Shown: piece by piece, positions 7,833-16,148 of the stretch
Layout: each line of letters opens with the position of its first letter
Numbering within the stretch: the first letter of the stretch is position 1
Assembly (NCBI GenBank): GCA_006218025.1
Contig: VBWA01000001.1
Location: forward strand, 124,001-188,000
Source: Rhodocyclaceae bacterium
GTDB lineage: Bacteria; Pseudomonadota; Gammaproteobacteria; Burkholderiales; Rhodocyclaceae
Direction of reading: 5' to 3'
Length of the DNA stretch: 64,000 nucleotides
The notes under the pieces: generated by a model
What the model was told of the DNA's origin: nothing
What the model saw: the letters and a program-made list of their open reading frames with translations, nothing else
Databases searched by the model: none
Position numbers and translations under genes: made by a program

Positions 7833-9452
7833 TTACATTCTGAAAACGCCGAACTTGGTCGGCAGGATGGGGGCATTGAGCGACGCCGAAATTCCCAGAC
7901 TCAGGGTACGCCGCGTCTGCGCCGGGTCAAGCACGCCGTCGTCCCAGATGCGCGCCGTGGCGTAGTAGGGATGGCCCTGGGTTTCGTACTGGGCGCGAAT
8001 CGGGGCGCGGAAGGCTTCCTCGTCCTCCTTGCTCCACTCCTTGCCGGCGGATTCCATGCCGTCGCGCTTGATGGTGGACAAGACGGAGGCGGCCTGTTCG
8101 CCGCCCATCACGCTGATCCGCGCGTTGGGCCACATCCACAGCATGCGCGGGCTGTAGGCGCGGCCGCACATGCCGTAGTTGCCGGCGCCGAAGCTGCCGC
8201 CGATGATCATGGTGAACTTCGGAACCTGCGCCGTCGCCACGGCGGTGACCATCTTCGCGCCGTCCTTGGCGATGCCGCTGTTCTCGTATTTGCGGCCGAC
8301 CATGAAGCCGGTGATGTTCTGCAGGAACAGCAGCGGAATGCCGCGCTGGGCGCAGAGCTCGATGAAATGCGCGCCCTTCTGCGCCGATTCGCCGAACAGG
8401 ATGCCGTTGTTGGCGACGATGCCAAGCGGATAGCCGTGCAGCCGCGCAAAGCCGGTGACCAGCGTGGTGCCGTAGCGCGACTTGAACTCGTCGAAGCGCG
8501 AACCATCGACCAGGCGCGCGATGACTTCGCGCACGTCGTAGGGCTTACGGGTATCGAAGGGAATCACGCCCCCGAGTTCGGACGGGTCGTAGAGCGGTTC
8601 TTCCGGCGTGGCGATGTCAAGCGACACGGGCTTCTGCCAGTTGAGGTTGCCGACGATGCGCCGCGCGATGGACAGCGCGTGATGGTCGTTCTCGGCCAGG
8701 TGGTCGCAGACGCCCGAGATGCGCGTATGCACGTCGCCGCCGCCGAGGTCCTCGGCGCTCACGACTTCGCCGGTGGCGGCCTTCACCAGCGGCGGGCCGC
8801 CGAGAAATATGGTGCCCTGGTTCTTGACGATGATCGACTCGTCGGACATGGCCGGCATGTAGGCGCCGCCCGCCGTGCAGGAACCCATGACAACGCCGAT
8901 CTGCGGGATGCCGAGGGCCGACATGTTGGCCTGGTTGTAGAAGATGCGGCCGAAGTGGTCGCGGTCGGGGAAGACTTCGTCCTGCGTCGGCAGGTTGGCG
9001 CCGCCCGAGTCGACCAGGTAGATGCAGGGCAGGCGATTCTGCAGCGCGATTTCCTGCGCACGCAAATGCTTCTTCACCGTCAGCGGAAAGTAGGAGCCGC
9101 CCTTCACCGTCGCGTCATTGGCGACGATCATGCATTCGACGCCCTTGACCCGGCCGATGCCGGTGACCACGCCGGCCGACGCCACCTCAGTTGGGCTTTT
9201 GGCGCTGTACATGCCGTAAGCCGCCAGTGCCGAAAACTCGAGGAAGGCCGCGCCCGGATCGAGCAGGGCGTTGATGCGCTCGCGCGGCAGCAGCTTGCCG
9301 CGCGCCTTGTGCTTGGCCGCGGTTTCCGGCGAGCCGCCGCCCGAGACCGCGATGGTCTTCTCGCGCAGGTCGAGGACCAGCGCGCTCATCGCCGCCGCGT
9401 TGGCCTTGAATTCATCGCTGCGGGTGTTGAGTTTCGATTTGATGACGCTCAT
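7833..9452 (-). CDS. liuB: Methylcrotonoyl-CoA carboxylase, carboxyltransferase (beta) subunit
   Basis: A 539-residue carboxyltransferase subunit that transfers CO2 from biotin on LiuD to 3-methylcrotonyl-CoA. It has the two crotonase-like halves of this family: [20 protein letters not shown] and [11 protein letters not shown] in the first, then [32 protein letters not shown] and [19 protein letters not shown] in the second. The start at 9452 (MSVIKSKLN) is preceded by GGAGG supplied by the end of a repeat element; the in-frame codons further upstream are repeat sequence. The length matches the family. Confidence 0.96.
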   Translation of the reverse strand: MSVIKSKLNTRSDEFKANAAAMSALVLDLREKTIAVSGGGSPETAAKHKARGKLLPRERINALLDPGAAFLEFSALAAYGMYSAKSPTEVASAGVVTGIGRVKGVECMIVANDATVKGGSYFPLTVKKHLRAQEIALQNRLPCIYLVDSGGANLPTQDEVFPDRDHFGRIFYNQANMSALGIPQIGVVMGSCTAGGAYMPAMSDESIIVKNQGTIFLGGPPLVKAATGEVVSAEDLGGGDVHTRISGVCDHLAENDHHALSIARRIVGNLNWQKPVSLDIATPEEPLYDPSELGGVIPFDTRKPYDVREVIARLVDGSRFDEFKSRYGTTLVTGFARLHGYPLGIVANNGILFGESAQKGAHFIELCAQRGIPLLFLQNITGFMVGRKYENSGIAKDGAKMVTAVATAQVPKFTMIIGGSFGAGNYGMCGRAYSPRMLWMWPNARISVMGGEQAASVLSTIKRDGMESAGKEWSKEDEEAFRAPIRAQYETQGHPYYATARIWDDGVLDPAQTRRTLSLGISASLNAPILPTKFGVFRM

Positions 9453-9568
9453 GCTGCCTCCGCCGGGCCGCCCCAAGGGGGCAGCAAGTGTTCAACCGGA
9501 AGCCGCCTCGGCGGCTGAACCGGGGTCACCCCCTTTCCTGGAAAGGGGGGTGGGGGGAATGTAGTCAT
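9453..9568 (-). repeat. GC-rich composite repeat upstream of liuB
   Basis: About 115 bases filling the gap before liuB. Read on the gene strand, it begins just after the previous stop with a hairpin (CCCCCTTTCCAGGAAAGGGGG) and ends with CGGCCCGGCGGAGGCAGC directly before the liuB ATG. It therefore supplies liuB's ribosome-binding GGAGG. A close relative fills the gap at 12101-12227. The hairpin may also slow or terminate transcription. Confidence 0.7.
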
Positions 9569-9570
9569 AT

Positions 9571-10182
9571 TCAGAAGCCTCCCGTGGCAAGCCACTTGTC
9601 GATTTGCGGCAGGCGGTCGACGCCCCAGAAGGGCTCGCCGTCCACCACGATGTAGGGTGCGCCGAACATGCCTTTGGCAATCGCGGCGTCGGTTTCCTGT
9701 CTGACGCGATCCTTGATTTCCGGCGTGGCGATGGCCGCCGCAAAGGCGTCGCGGTCGATGCCCAGTTGACCGACGATTTCCAGCACCACCGGCAGCTCGC
9801 TGATGTCGCGGCCATCGACCCAGTAGGCGCGAAATACGGCATGGGCGAACTCGCGCGCCTTGGCGCAGTCCTGGCCATGCAGCCAGTAGTAGCCGCGCGC
9901 GGCGGCCAGCGTGGCGAGCGGAAACTTCGGCGGGAACGTGTAGGGTATGCCGAGGAAGCGCGCCGAGCGGTCGAAGTCGCGCTTGCTGTATTCGCCCTTG
10001 AGCGGGATGGTGATCAGCAGCGGCATGTTCGAGGCCTTGAATGCGGCGCCGAGCATCATCGGCCGCCACTTGACCTTGCGCCCGTGCTTCGCCGCGAGAT
10101 CGTCGATCAGTTCGCTGGCGAGATAGGAATAGGGCGAGGAAAAATCGAACCAGAACTCGATGGGCTCTTTCGCGTCTGTCAT
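9571..10182 (-). CDS. 2-hydroxychromene-2-carboxylate isomerase family (DsbA-like fold)
   Basis: A 203-residue protein of the HCCA isomerase/kappa-GST-like DsbA family. It starts PIEFWFDFSSPYSYLAS, the typical first strand with a Ser in place of the DsbA cysteine, and carries GMFGAPYIVVDGEPFWGVDRL near the C terminus (cis-Pro region). In the known pathway such enzymes use glutathione; here it lies next to a GST gene in the liu array. Three consecutive ATGs (10188, 10185, 10182) follow AGGAGG; the third has the best spacing and is used. The substrate in this setting is unknown. Confidence 0.88.
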   Translation of the reverse strand: MTDAKEPIEFWFDFSSPYSYLASELIDDLAAKHGRKVKWRPMMLGAAFKASNMPLLITIPLKGEYSKRDFDRSARFLGIPYTFPPKFPLATLAAARGYYWLHGQDCAKAREFAHAVFRAYWVDGRDISELPVVLEIVGQLGIDRDAFAAAIATPEIKDRVRQETDAAIAKGMFGAPYIVVDGEPFWGVDRLPQIDKWLATGGF

Positions 10183-10189
10183 CATCATG

Positions 10190-10260
10190 CCTCCTGAAGG
10201 GCCGCCCCGAGGGAGGCATGCGCCCCCTCGGGGGGCAGCGAGCAATTGCGAGCGTGGGGG
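10190..10260 (-). repeat. GC-rich palindromic repeat between GST and isomerase genes
   Basis: The 79-base gap holds palindromic GGGCCGCCCCGAGGGAGGC / CGCCCCCTCGGGGGGCAGCG sequence, a common kind of betaproteobacterial intercistronic repeat. It is related to the ones at 9453 and 12101 and ends with the AGGAGG of the isomerase gene. Confidence 0.6.
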
Positions 10261-10261
10261 C

Positions 10262-10909
10262 TCATAGTTGTCCTGTGCCCCAGCCGGCCAGCGGATGGCC
10301 GGGCATCAGTTGGTAGGGGTGCTGCCAGCCGGGCAGGCCGGCGATGCGTTGCGACCAGTCGCGGATGTTCGGGTAGTCGTTCCAGTCCACGCCGATTTCC
10401 TCGGGCCAGAAGACATAGCCTGCCAGAGAAAAGTCGGCGATGGTGGGACAGTGGCCGACAACCCACTGGCGCCCGGCGAGATGCGCATCGAGCACCTTCC
10501 ACGCCGCCTCGGCGCGAGTACGGAACATGGCGATGATGGCCGGGTCGGTGGCCGGCACGAAATTGCGCAAGTAGCGCAAAGTGGCCGTGTAGCTGGTGAA
10601 CTTGTGGTTGTCGAACAGCGTCCAGCGCAGGATTTCGCGCCGCTCCTCGTTGTCCTGCGGGCCGAACTTGCCCAGCACTTCGGCGAGATAGTCGAGGATC
10701 ACGCCGGACTGCGAATACGTCCGACCGCGATGTTCGAGCAGCGGCACTTCGCCCATGACGTTGAGCGCCCGGTATTCCGGCGTCTTGGTCGCGCCGTGGA
10801 AGAAATCGACGAAGCGCGGCTCCCAGTCGGCGCCGCTAACGGCCAGCATCAGCGCCGGCTTGTAGGCGTTGCCGGACTGGGCGAAGCAATGCAGCGTGTA
10901 CTCGGCCAT
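10262..10909 (-). CDS. Glutathione S-transferase family protein
   Basis: A 215-residue cytosolic GST. The N-terminal thioredoxin-like half has LHCFAQSGNAYKPALMLA (catalytic Ser/Cys region) and GEVPLLEHRGRTYSQSGVILDYL, the cis-Pro and Ser glutathione-binding motif. The C-terminal helical half contains CPTIADFSLAGYVFW, the conserved N-capping ADFSLAGY box. It may detoxify reactive enoyl-CoA-derived electrophiles during branched-chain catabolism, but this is inference from its place in the liu array. A good ribosome site (GGGAGGAACC) precedes the start. Confidence 0.9.
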   Translation of the reverse strand: MAEYTLHCFAQSGNAYKPALMLAVSGADWEPRFVDFFHGATKTPEYRALNVMGEVPLLEHRGRTYSQSGVILDYLAEVLGKFGPQDNEERREILRWTLFDNHKFTSYTATLRYLRNFVPATDPAIIAMFRTRAEAAWKVLDAHLAGRQWVVGHCPTIADFSLAGYVFWPEEIGVDWNDYPNIRDWSQRIAGLPGWQHPYQLMPGHPLAGWGTGQL

Positions 10910-10940
10910 GGTTCCTCCCGCGTATCGTGGCTTAAAGCTT

Positions 10941-10994
10941 GTGAAGAAATCGTAGCGAGCGGGCCGCAGCGGGGTGCGGCCGGAGCGCAGCTAC
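10941..10994 (-). repeat. 54-nt repeat, copy 1 (at the 3' end of an acyl-CoA dehydrogenase gene)
   Basis: Starts GTGAAGAAATCGTAGCGAGC and ends GCGGCCGGAGCGCAGCTAC. It is identical to the copy at 15477-15530 except for one base. The stop codon of the acyl-CoA dehydrogenase gene (10991-10993) is inside this copy. Confidence 0.85.
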
Positions 10995-12100
10995 AGGCGC
11001 TGGATGTCTGAGGCGCCTTCATATATCTGGCAGACACGCACGTCGCGGTAGATGCGCTCGACCGGGAAATCGCTGACGTAGCCGTAGCCGCCGTGAATCT
11101 GGATGGCGTCGGAGCAGACCTTCTCGGCCATCTCCGAGGCGAACAGCTTGGCCATCGAGGCTTCCTTCAAACAGGGCCGACCGGCGTCGCGCAAGGCTGC
11201 CGCGTGATGCACCATTTGCCGCGCGACCTCGATCTGCGTCGCCATGTCAGCGAGGCGGAAGTTCACCGCCTGGTGTTCGAAGAGCGGCTTGCCGAAACTC
11301 TCCCGCTCATGCGAGTAGTGCAGCGCCGCCTCGAACGCAGCACGGGCCATGCCCACCGCCTGCGCCGAGATGCCGATGCGGCCGCCTTCGAGATTCGACA
11401 GCGCGATGCGGTAGCCCTGCCCTTCGGCGCCCAGCAGATTCCCGGCAGGGATGCGGCAGTCCTCGAACAGGATCTGCGCCGTGTCCGAGGCATGCTGGCC
11501 GAGCTTTTCCTCGACGCGCGCGACGATGTAGCCCTTGGTTTCGGCGGGCACGATGAAGGCCGAAATGCCCTTCTTGCCGGCGCCCGGATCGGTGACGGCG
11601 AAGACCACCGCGACCTGCGCGTTCTTGCCCGTGGTGATGAACTGCTTGACGCCGTTCAACACCCAATGATCGCCGTCAAGCACTGCCTTGGTGCGGATCG
11701 CCGCGGCGTCGGAGCCGACATGCGGCTCGGTCAGGCAGAAGCAGCCGAGCCACTCGCCGCTGGCCAGCTTCTTGAGATATTTTTCTTTTTGCGCGTCCGT
11801 ACCGAAGGCGTTGATCGGACCGCAGACCACGGAATTCTGCACGCTGATGATGGTCGATGTCGCGCCGTCGCCGGCAGCGATTTCCTCCAGCGCGAGCGCC
11901 AGCGAAACGTAATCGAGACCCGCACCACCCCATTGCTCGGGCACCACCATGCCGCAGACGCCGAGCTCGCCCAGAGCGCGCAGTTCTTCGCGTGGAAAGT
12001 GCGAAGTCCTGTCCCATTCGGCGGCTTTCGGTGCGAGTTGTTCGCGCGCGAAATCGCGCAGCATGTCGCGGATCTGTTCCTGTTCTTCGGTGAGGATCAC
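10991..12100 (-). CDS. Acyl-CoA dehydrogenase, C-terminally shortened by a repeat
   Basis: A 369-residue FAD acyl-CoA dehydrogenase, with [16 protein letters not shown] (flavin/substrate loop), [19 protein letters not shown] and [12 protein letters not shown]. In relatives the chain continues about 10-12 residues past IQRL (typically V-I-A-R-x-L-L). Here TAG follows at once, and this stop lies inside a 54-nt repeat that also occurs at 15477. The catalytic Glu region (YEGASD) is retained, so activity is possible. The start is a GTG at 12100 giving [14 protein letters not shown]; upstream codons are repeat sequence. It probably oxidises a short or branched acyl-CoA; its substrate is not evident. 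Confidence 0.88.
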   Translation of the reverse strand: MILTEEQEQIRDMLRDFAREQLAPKAAEWDRTSHFPREELRALGELGVCGMVVPEQWGGAGLDYVSLALALEEIAAGDGATSTIISVQNSVVCGPINAFGTDAQKEKYLKKLASGEWLGCFCLTEPHVGSDAAAIRTKAVLDGDHWVLNGVKQFITTGKNAQVAVVFAVTDPGAGKKGISAFIVPAETKGYIVARVEEKLGQHASDTAQILFEDCRIPAGNLLGAEGQGYRIALSNLEGGRIGISAQAVGMARAAFEAALHYSHERESFGKPLFEHQAVNFRLADMATQIEVARQMVHHAAALRDAGRPCLKEASMAKLFASEMAEKVCSDAIQIHGGYGYVSDFPVERIYRDVRVCQIYEGASDIQRL

Positions 12101-12227
12101 TTGGCTGTCTCCGCCGGGCCGTCCCAAGGAGACAGCCGGCCAACAAACCGGAAGGCAAGGGGCCGGAGGGCCCTTGCCTGAACCGTGGTCACCCCCTCTC
12201 GTGGAGAGGGGGCTGGGGGGCGTGCCG
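12101..12227 (-). repeat. GC-rich composite repeat between enoyl-CoA hydratase and acyl-CoA dehydrogenase genes
   Basis: Relative of the 9453-9568 repeat. After the hydratase stop comes a hairpin (CCCCCTCTCCACGAGAGGGGG) followed by TGACC, then other GC-rich sequence, ending GGACGGCCCGGCGGAGACAGCC just before the GTG start. It again provides the ribosome site of the following gene. Confidence 0.7.
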
Positions 12228-13088
12228 TCATTCGTAGTCCTTGTAGCTCTTGCTGCCTGGAATCGGCTCGCCCGAGTCGCGCATGCGCACGGCCTCCTTG
12301 TAACCTTTCTCCTCGGCATAATGCTTGAACCACTGACCTTCGGGCGAGTGGCGCGTGATGCCGTCGAACAGCGTGGCGATCATCTGGGTATTGGCGAGGC
12401 CCATGTTGTCGTAGGCCTGGTTGATCATGAGTTTCTGCATCATGAGCTGGTTCTTCGGCACGCCGGCCATGCGCTTCGCCAGCTTCAGCACCGCGTCTTC
12501 GAGTTCGGCTTCGGGCACGGCATCGATGACCAGGCCCCATTCCTTCGCCGTCCTGCCGTCGATGGTGTCGCCGGTCAGCAGCATGCGCTTGGCCTTCTCG
12601 GCGCCGAGGCGATAGACCCACATCGCGGTGGTCGGGCAACCCCAGACGCGCGCCGGCATGTAGCCGATCTTCGCGTCCTCGGCCATCACGACGAGGTCGC
12701 AGCACAGCGCGATGTCGCTGCCGCCGGCGACGGCGAAGCCCTGCACCTTGCAGATGGTCGGCTTGTAGCTGCGCCAGAGGCTGAAGAAGTTGTCGGTGAA
12801 ACCCTTCATGGCGCGGTAGTCGACCATCGGGTCCCAGGGCATGGATTGCGTGCAGGGCGTATCGACGTCGGCCTCGGCGAAATCCTTGAGGTCGTAGCCG
12901 GAACAGAAAGCGCGGCCGGCGCCCTGCAGGATGATGACGTGAATCTCGTCATCGGCATTCGCGCGCTCGACCGCGATGCGGATCTCGCGCGGCATGGCCG
13001 GCACGATGGCGTTGAGCCGTTCGGGCCGGTTCAGCGTGATGCGCGCGATGCGCCCCTCGCTGGCGTAGGTGAGGGTCTGGTACTCCAT
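12228..13088 (-). CDS. Enoyl-CoA hydratase/isomerase family protein
   Basis: A 286-residue crotonase-fold protein with [14 protein letters not shown] (first oxyanion-hole segment) and [19 protein letters not shown] (second). It is longer than LiuC, with an insertion around [20 protein letters not shown]. The usual catalytic acidic residue region reads [18 protein letters not shown], differing from canonical hydratases, so it may be a hydratase with another substrate or an isomerase/hydrolase. It lies between a thiolase gene (5-base gap) and an acyl-CoA dehydrogenase gene, as expected for a beta-oxidation set. The substrate is unknown. Confidence 0.88.
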   Translation of the reverse strand: MEYQTLTYASEGRIARITLNRPERLNAIVPAMPREIRIAVERANADDEIHVIILQGAGRAFCSGYDLKDFAEADVDTPCTQSMPWDPMVDYRAMKGFTDNFFSLWRSYKPTICKVQGFAVAGGSDIALCCDLVVMAEDAKIGYMPARVWGCPTTAMWVYRLGAEKAKRMLLTGDTIDGRTAKEWGLVIDAVPEAELEDAVLKLAKRMAGVPKNQLMMQKLMINQAYDNMGLANTQMIATLFDGITRHSPEGQWFKHYAEEKGYKEAVRMRDSGEPIPGSKSYKDYE

Positions 13089-13093
13089 GACCG

Positions 13094-14275
13094 TTAGATC
13101 AGTTCAATGCCGACCGCAGTGGCCTCGCCGCCGCCGATGCAGAGGCTGGCGACGCCGCGCTTCTTGCCGTATTTGCGCAGCGCGCCGATCAGGGTGACGA
13201 TCACGCGGGCGCCGGAGGCGCCGATCGGATGCCCAAGGGCGCAGGCGCCGCCATGTACATTGACCTTGTCGTGCGGCAGCTTGAGATCGTGCATCGCGGC
13301 CATGGTGACCACGGCGAAGGCTTCGTTGATTTCCCAGAGGTCGACGCTGTCGACGCTCCAGCCGTTCTTCGCCAGCAGCTTCTTCATGGCGCCGACCGGG
13401 GCCGTGGTGAACAGGCCGGGTTCCTGGGCGAAGGTGCTGTGGCCGACGACGGTGGCGATAGGCTTGAGGTCGAGCTTCGCGGCAGTCGACGCGCGCATCA
13501 TGACCAGCGCGGCGGCGCCGTCGGAAATCGACGACGAGTTCGCGGCAGTGACGGTGCCGTCCTTGCGGAAGGCCGGCTTTAGCGTCGGGATCTTTTCGAG
13601 CTGGGCCTTGAAGGGTTGCTCATCCTTGTCGACAACGACATCGCCCTTGCGCCCGGACACCGTAACCGGGGCGATTTCCCAAGCGAAGCTGCCGTCCGTG
13701 TTGGCCTGCTTGGCGCGCGTGGTCGAGGCGACGGCGAAGGCATCCTGCGCTTCGCGGGTGAACTTGTAGGTCCCGGCGCAGTCCTCGGCGAAGGTGCCCA
13801 TCAGCCGCCCCTTGTCATAGGCGTCTTCGAGGCCGTCGAGGAACATGTGGTCCTTCACCTCGCCGTGGCCGAGGCGATAGCCACCGCGTGCCTTGGGCAG
13901 CAGGTAGGGCGCGTTGCTCATCGATTCCATGCCGCCGGCGACCATGACGTCGACGCTGCCGGCCAGCAGCATGTCGTGGGCGTACATTGCCGCGCGCATG
14001 CCCGAGCCGCACATCTTGTTCACCGTGGTGCAGCCGGCCGCCAGCGGCAGCCCGGCGCCGAGGCTGGCCTGCCGTGCCGGAGCCTGGCCCTGGCCGGCGG
14101 GCAGAACGCAGCCCATGATGACTTCATCGACCTGCGCGGGCGCCAGGCCGGCGCGCTCGACGGCGGCCTTGATCGCGGCGCTGCCCAGCTGTGAGCATGT
14201 CAGTGAATTGAAATCGCCCTGAAACCCGCCCATGGGGGTGCGGGCGGCGGAGACGATGACGATGGGATCGGACAT
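13094..14275 (-). CDS. Acetyl-CoA C-acetyltransferase (thiolase)
   Basis: A 393-residue thiolase of the biosynthetic/acetoacetyl-CoA type. The nucleophilic cysteine lies in VNKMCGSGMRA (about residue 90), the His in NVHGGACALGHPIGASGAR, and the second catalytic Cys in ASLCIGGGEATA. In the liu setting it would cleave acetoacetyl-CoA from the leucine pathway. It could equally feed acetoacetyl-CoA to polyhydroxybutyrate synthesis, since a PHA synthase lies nearby. The start at 14275 has AAAGGAACC upstream. The length is normal. Confidence 0.94.
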   Translation of the reverse strand: MSDPIVIVSAARTPMGGFQGDFNSLTCSQLGSAAIKAAVERAGLAPAQVDEVIMGCVLPAGQGQAPARQASLGAGLPLAAGCTTVNKMCGSGMRAAMYAHDMLLAGSVDVMVAGGMESMSNAPYLLPKARGGYRLGHGEVKDHMFLDGLEDAYDKGRLMGTFAEDCAGTYKFTREAQDAFAVASTTRAKQANTDGSFAWEIAPVTVSGRKGDVVVDKDEQPFKAQLEKIPTLKPAFRKDGTVTAANSSSISDGAAALVMMRASTAAKLDLKPIATVVGHSTFAQEPGLFTTAPVGAMKKLLAKNGWSVDSVDLWEINEAFAVVTMAAMHDLKLPHDKVNVHGGACALGHPIGASGARVIVTLIGALRKYGKKRGVASLCIGGGEATAVGIELI

Positions 14276-14298
14276 GATGGTTCCTTTCGATTCGGCTT

Positions 14299-15465
14299 TC
14301 AATTGAGTGTGGCTAGCGCCATTTCATAGCGCTCGGAAATATGTTCGGGGCTGCTGACCGTGAGGCCGAGGTCGCGCACCAGGCCGTCCTTGAGGCCGTA
14401 GATCCAGCCGTGGATGGTCAGGTTCTGCCCGCGCTGCCAGGCATCCTGGACGACGATGGTGCGCGAGACGTTGATCACCTGCTCCAGCACGTTGAGTTCG
14501 CAAAGCCGGTCGTGGCGCCTGTCCTCGGGCAGCTCATCGACGCGCGCCAGATGCTTGACGTGGACGTCCTGCACGTGGCGCAGCCAGAGGTCGGCAAGGC
14601 CGACGCGCTGGTGCTGGAGCGCCGCCTGAACGCCGCCGCAACCGTAATGGCCGACGACCATGATGTGCTTCACCTTGAGCACGTCGATGGCGAACTGGAT
14701 CACCGACAGGCAGTTGAGGTCGGTATGCACCACGATGTTGGCGACGTTGCGATGGACGAAGACCTCGCCCGGCAGCAGGCCGACGATCTGGTTGGCCGGC
14801 ACGCGCGAATCGGAACAGCCGATCCAGAGATATTCGGGCGCCTGGAGATGCGACAGCCGCTCGAAATAGTCCGGATCGACCTCGCGCATCTGCCGCGCCC
14901 AGGCGCGGTTGAAATCGAACAGGTGGTGTAGGGTCTGGTTGTTGAGCTGCTTCTCGGACCAGTTTTCCAGGTCGAGCGCGAGGAACTGCGTGCCTTCGAG
15001 CGAGGTCTGGTAGTAGGCCGGCGCCTCCTGGAAGCCCAGTTCGCGGTAGAGCTTCACCGCGATGCGCATGGCCGGCAAGGTGTCGAGCATGATGGTGCAG
15101 TAGCCGATCTGCCGCGCGGCGCGTATCGCGGCCAGGGCCAGGTCGCGGCCGACTCCCAGGCCGCGAAAGCCGGGCTCGACATAAAGCCGCTTGAACTCGC
15201 AGACCCCTTCGGCCAGCGGCCGGATGCCGACGCAGCCGGCGCCCCTGCCATTGACCTCGGCGTAAAACAATCGTCCCTCGGGTGCCGCATAACGCCCCGG
15301 CAGGCTGGCCATTTCCTCGTCGAAATTCTGAAAACACAGGTCGACGCCGAGCCAGCCTGCGTAATTGCGGATGAACTGGCGCACCTGTTCCAGTTCGGCA
15401 ACATTCTCGGCACCCAGCACCCGAATCGCCGTACCGCCAGCGCCAACTTTCACCAGGTCGCTCAT
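14299..15465 (-). CDS. GNAT acetyltransferase - beta-carbonic anhydrase fusion
   Basis: A 388-residue two-domain protein. Residues about 13-165 form a GNAT domain with the acetyl-CoA loop VEPGFRGLGVGRDL (R101-x-x-G-x-G). Residues about 170-388 form a beta-carbonic anhydrase with CSDSR (C217, D219, R221) and GHYGCGG (H273, C276), i.e. the full zinc site of the E. coli Can type. It should hydrate CO2 to bicarbonate; the acetyltransferase target is unknown. The position among liu genes suggests bicarbonate supply to methylcrotonyl-CoA carboxylase (inference). Residues 5-12 (VKVGAGGT) are encoded by a 24-nt dispersed element, just after the start ATG at 15465. Confidence 0.92.
   Translation of the reverse strand: MSDLVKVGAGGTAIRVLGAENVAELEQVRQFIRNYAGWLGVDLCFQNFDEEMASLPGRYAAPEGRLFYAEVNGRGAGCVGIRPLAEGVCEFKRLYVEPGFRGLGVGRDLALAAIRAARQIGYCTIMLDTLPAMRIAVKLYRELGFQEAPAYYQTSLEGTQFLALDLENWSEKQLNNQTLHHLFDFNRAWARQMREVDPDYFERLSHLQAPEYLWIGCSDSRVPANQIVGLLPGEVFVHRNVANIVVHTDLNCLSVIQFAIDVLKVKHIMVVGHYGCGGVQAALQHQRVGLADLWLRHVQDVHVKHLARVDELPEDRRHDRLCELNVLEQVINVSRTIVVQDAWQRGQNLTIHGWIYGLKDGLVRDLGLTVSSPEHISERYEMALATLN
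15428..15451 (+). repeat. 24-nt dispersed element inside the GNAT-carbonic anhydrase gene
   Basis: Copy GCCGTACCGCCAGCGCCAACTTT in plus orientation, antisense to the gene. It encodes KVGAGGTA near the N terminus of the fusion protein and leaves the reading frame open. Confidence 0.75.
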
Positions 15466-15476
15466 GGCGCAACCCT

Positions 15477-15530
15477 GTGAAGAAATCGTAGCGAGCGTGC
15501 CGCAGCGGGGTGCGGCCGGAGCGCAGCTAC
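15477..15530 (-). repeat. 54-nt repeat, copy 2
   Basis: The same 54 bases as at 10941-10994 with a single substitution. It lies in the 149-base gap upstream of the GNAT-carbonic anhydrase start. The rest of this gap shows nothing recognisable. Confidence 0.85.
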
Positions 15531-15614
15531 CGGAATGCACGTGGTTGTGCATGAGGATAGCGAGCACCGCCCAAGCCCCGATCCGGAACGCGCAGTAGAT
15601 TTATTCATAGGGTT

Positions 15615-16148
15615 TCAGACATTGAAGATCAGGCAGGTGGTGGTGGCGTGGGCGTAGAGCTTGCCGTCGGCATCGACCAGCTTGCCTTCCGCCGTGCCGA
15701 TCTGCTTGCCGGCATGGATCACGCGGCCTTCGGCGCGCACCGGGCCGACGCGGTCGGTCAGTGCGCGAATGTAATTCACCTTGAGTTCGATCGTGGTGTA
15801 GCCCTGCCCGGCGTCGAGCGTGGTCTGGATCGCGCAGGCGACGCAGGAATCGAGCAACGTGGCGTGATAGCCGCCATGTACCGAGCCGATCGGGTTGTAG
15901 TGGCGGTGCTGCGGCGTGCCCTGGAAAACGACGCGGCCCTTTTCCGCCTCGATCAGGGTGAAGCCCAGTGTCTCGCTGATCGGCGGCCGCGGCAGTTCGC
16001 CCGCGATCATCTTCTGGAACAGTTCCAGCCCCGTGTACTCACGCAGATTCTCCATCGTCAGCATGCCGGGAGTCGTCGCGCGGGCGATCACCTCGTCGTA
16101 ACGTTTCTGCCATTCCTCGCGGCGCTGCTGGGGGGTTTGATGGCTCAT
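15615..16148 (-). CDS. PaaI-type hotdog thioesterase
   Basis: A 177-residue hotdog-fold acyl-CoA thioesterase. The core signature is HYNPIGSVHGGYHATLLDSCVACA (about residues 85-107), where HGG and the following Asp form the active site. TIELKVNYIRAL and the Gly-rich C terminus complete the fold. An N-terminal extension of about 45 residues with charged helices precedes the core. The ATG at 16148 overlaps the TGA of liuA (TGATG), so it is translationally coupled to it. It probably recycles CoA from acyl-CoA intermediates; the substrate is unknown. Confidence 0.9.
   Translation of the reverse strand: MSHQTPQQRREEWQKRYDEVIARATTPGMLTMENLREYTGLELFQKMIAGELPRPPISETLGFTLIEAEKGRVVFQGTPQHRHYNPIGSVHGGYHATLLDSCVACAIQTTLDAGQGYTTIELKVNYIRALTDRVGPVRAEGRVIHAGKQIGTAEGKLVDADGKLYAHATTTCLIFNV

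Noticed and set aside
6780-9518. Over 900-codon plus-strand open frame opposite liuB and liuC
   Set aside because: Absence of stops follows from the high GC at third positions of liuB/liuC. The translated sequence lacks any domain and runs through the CAGATT repeat.
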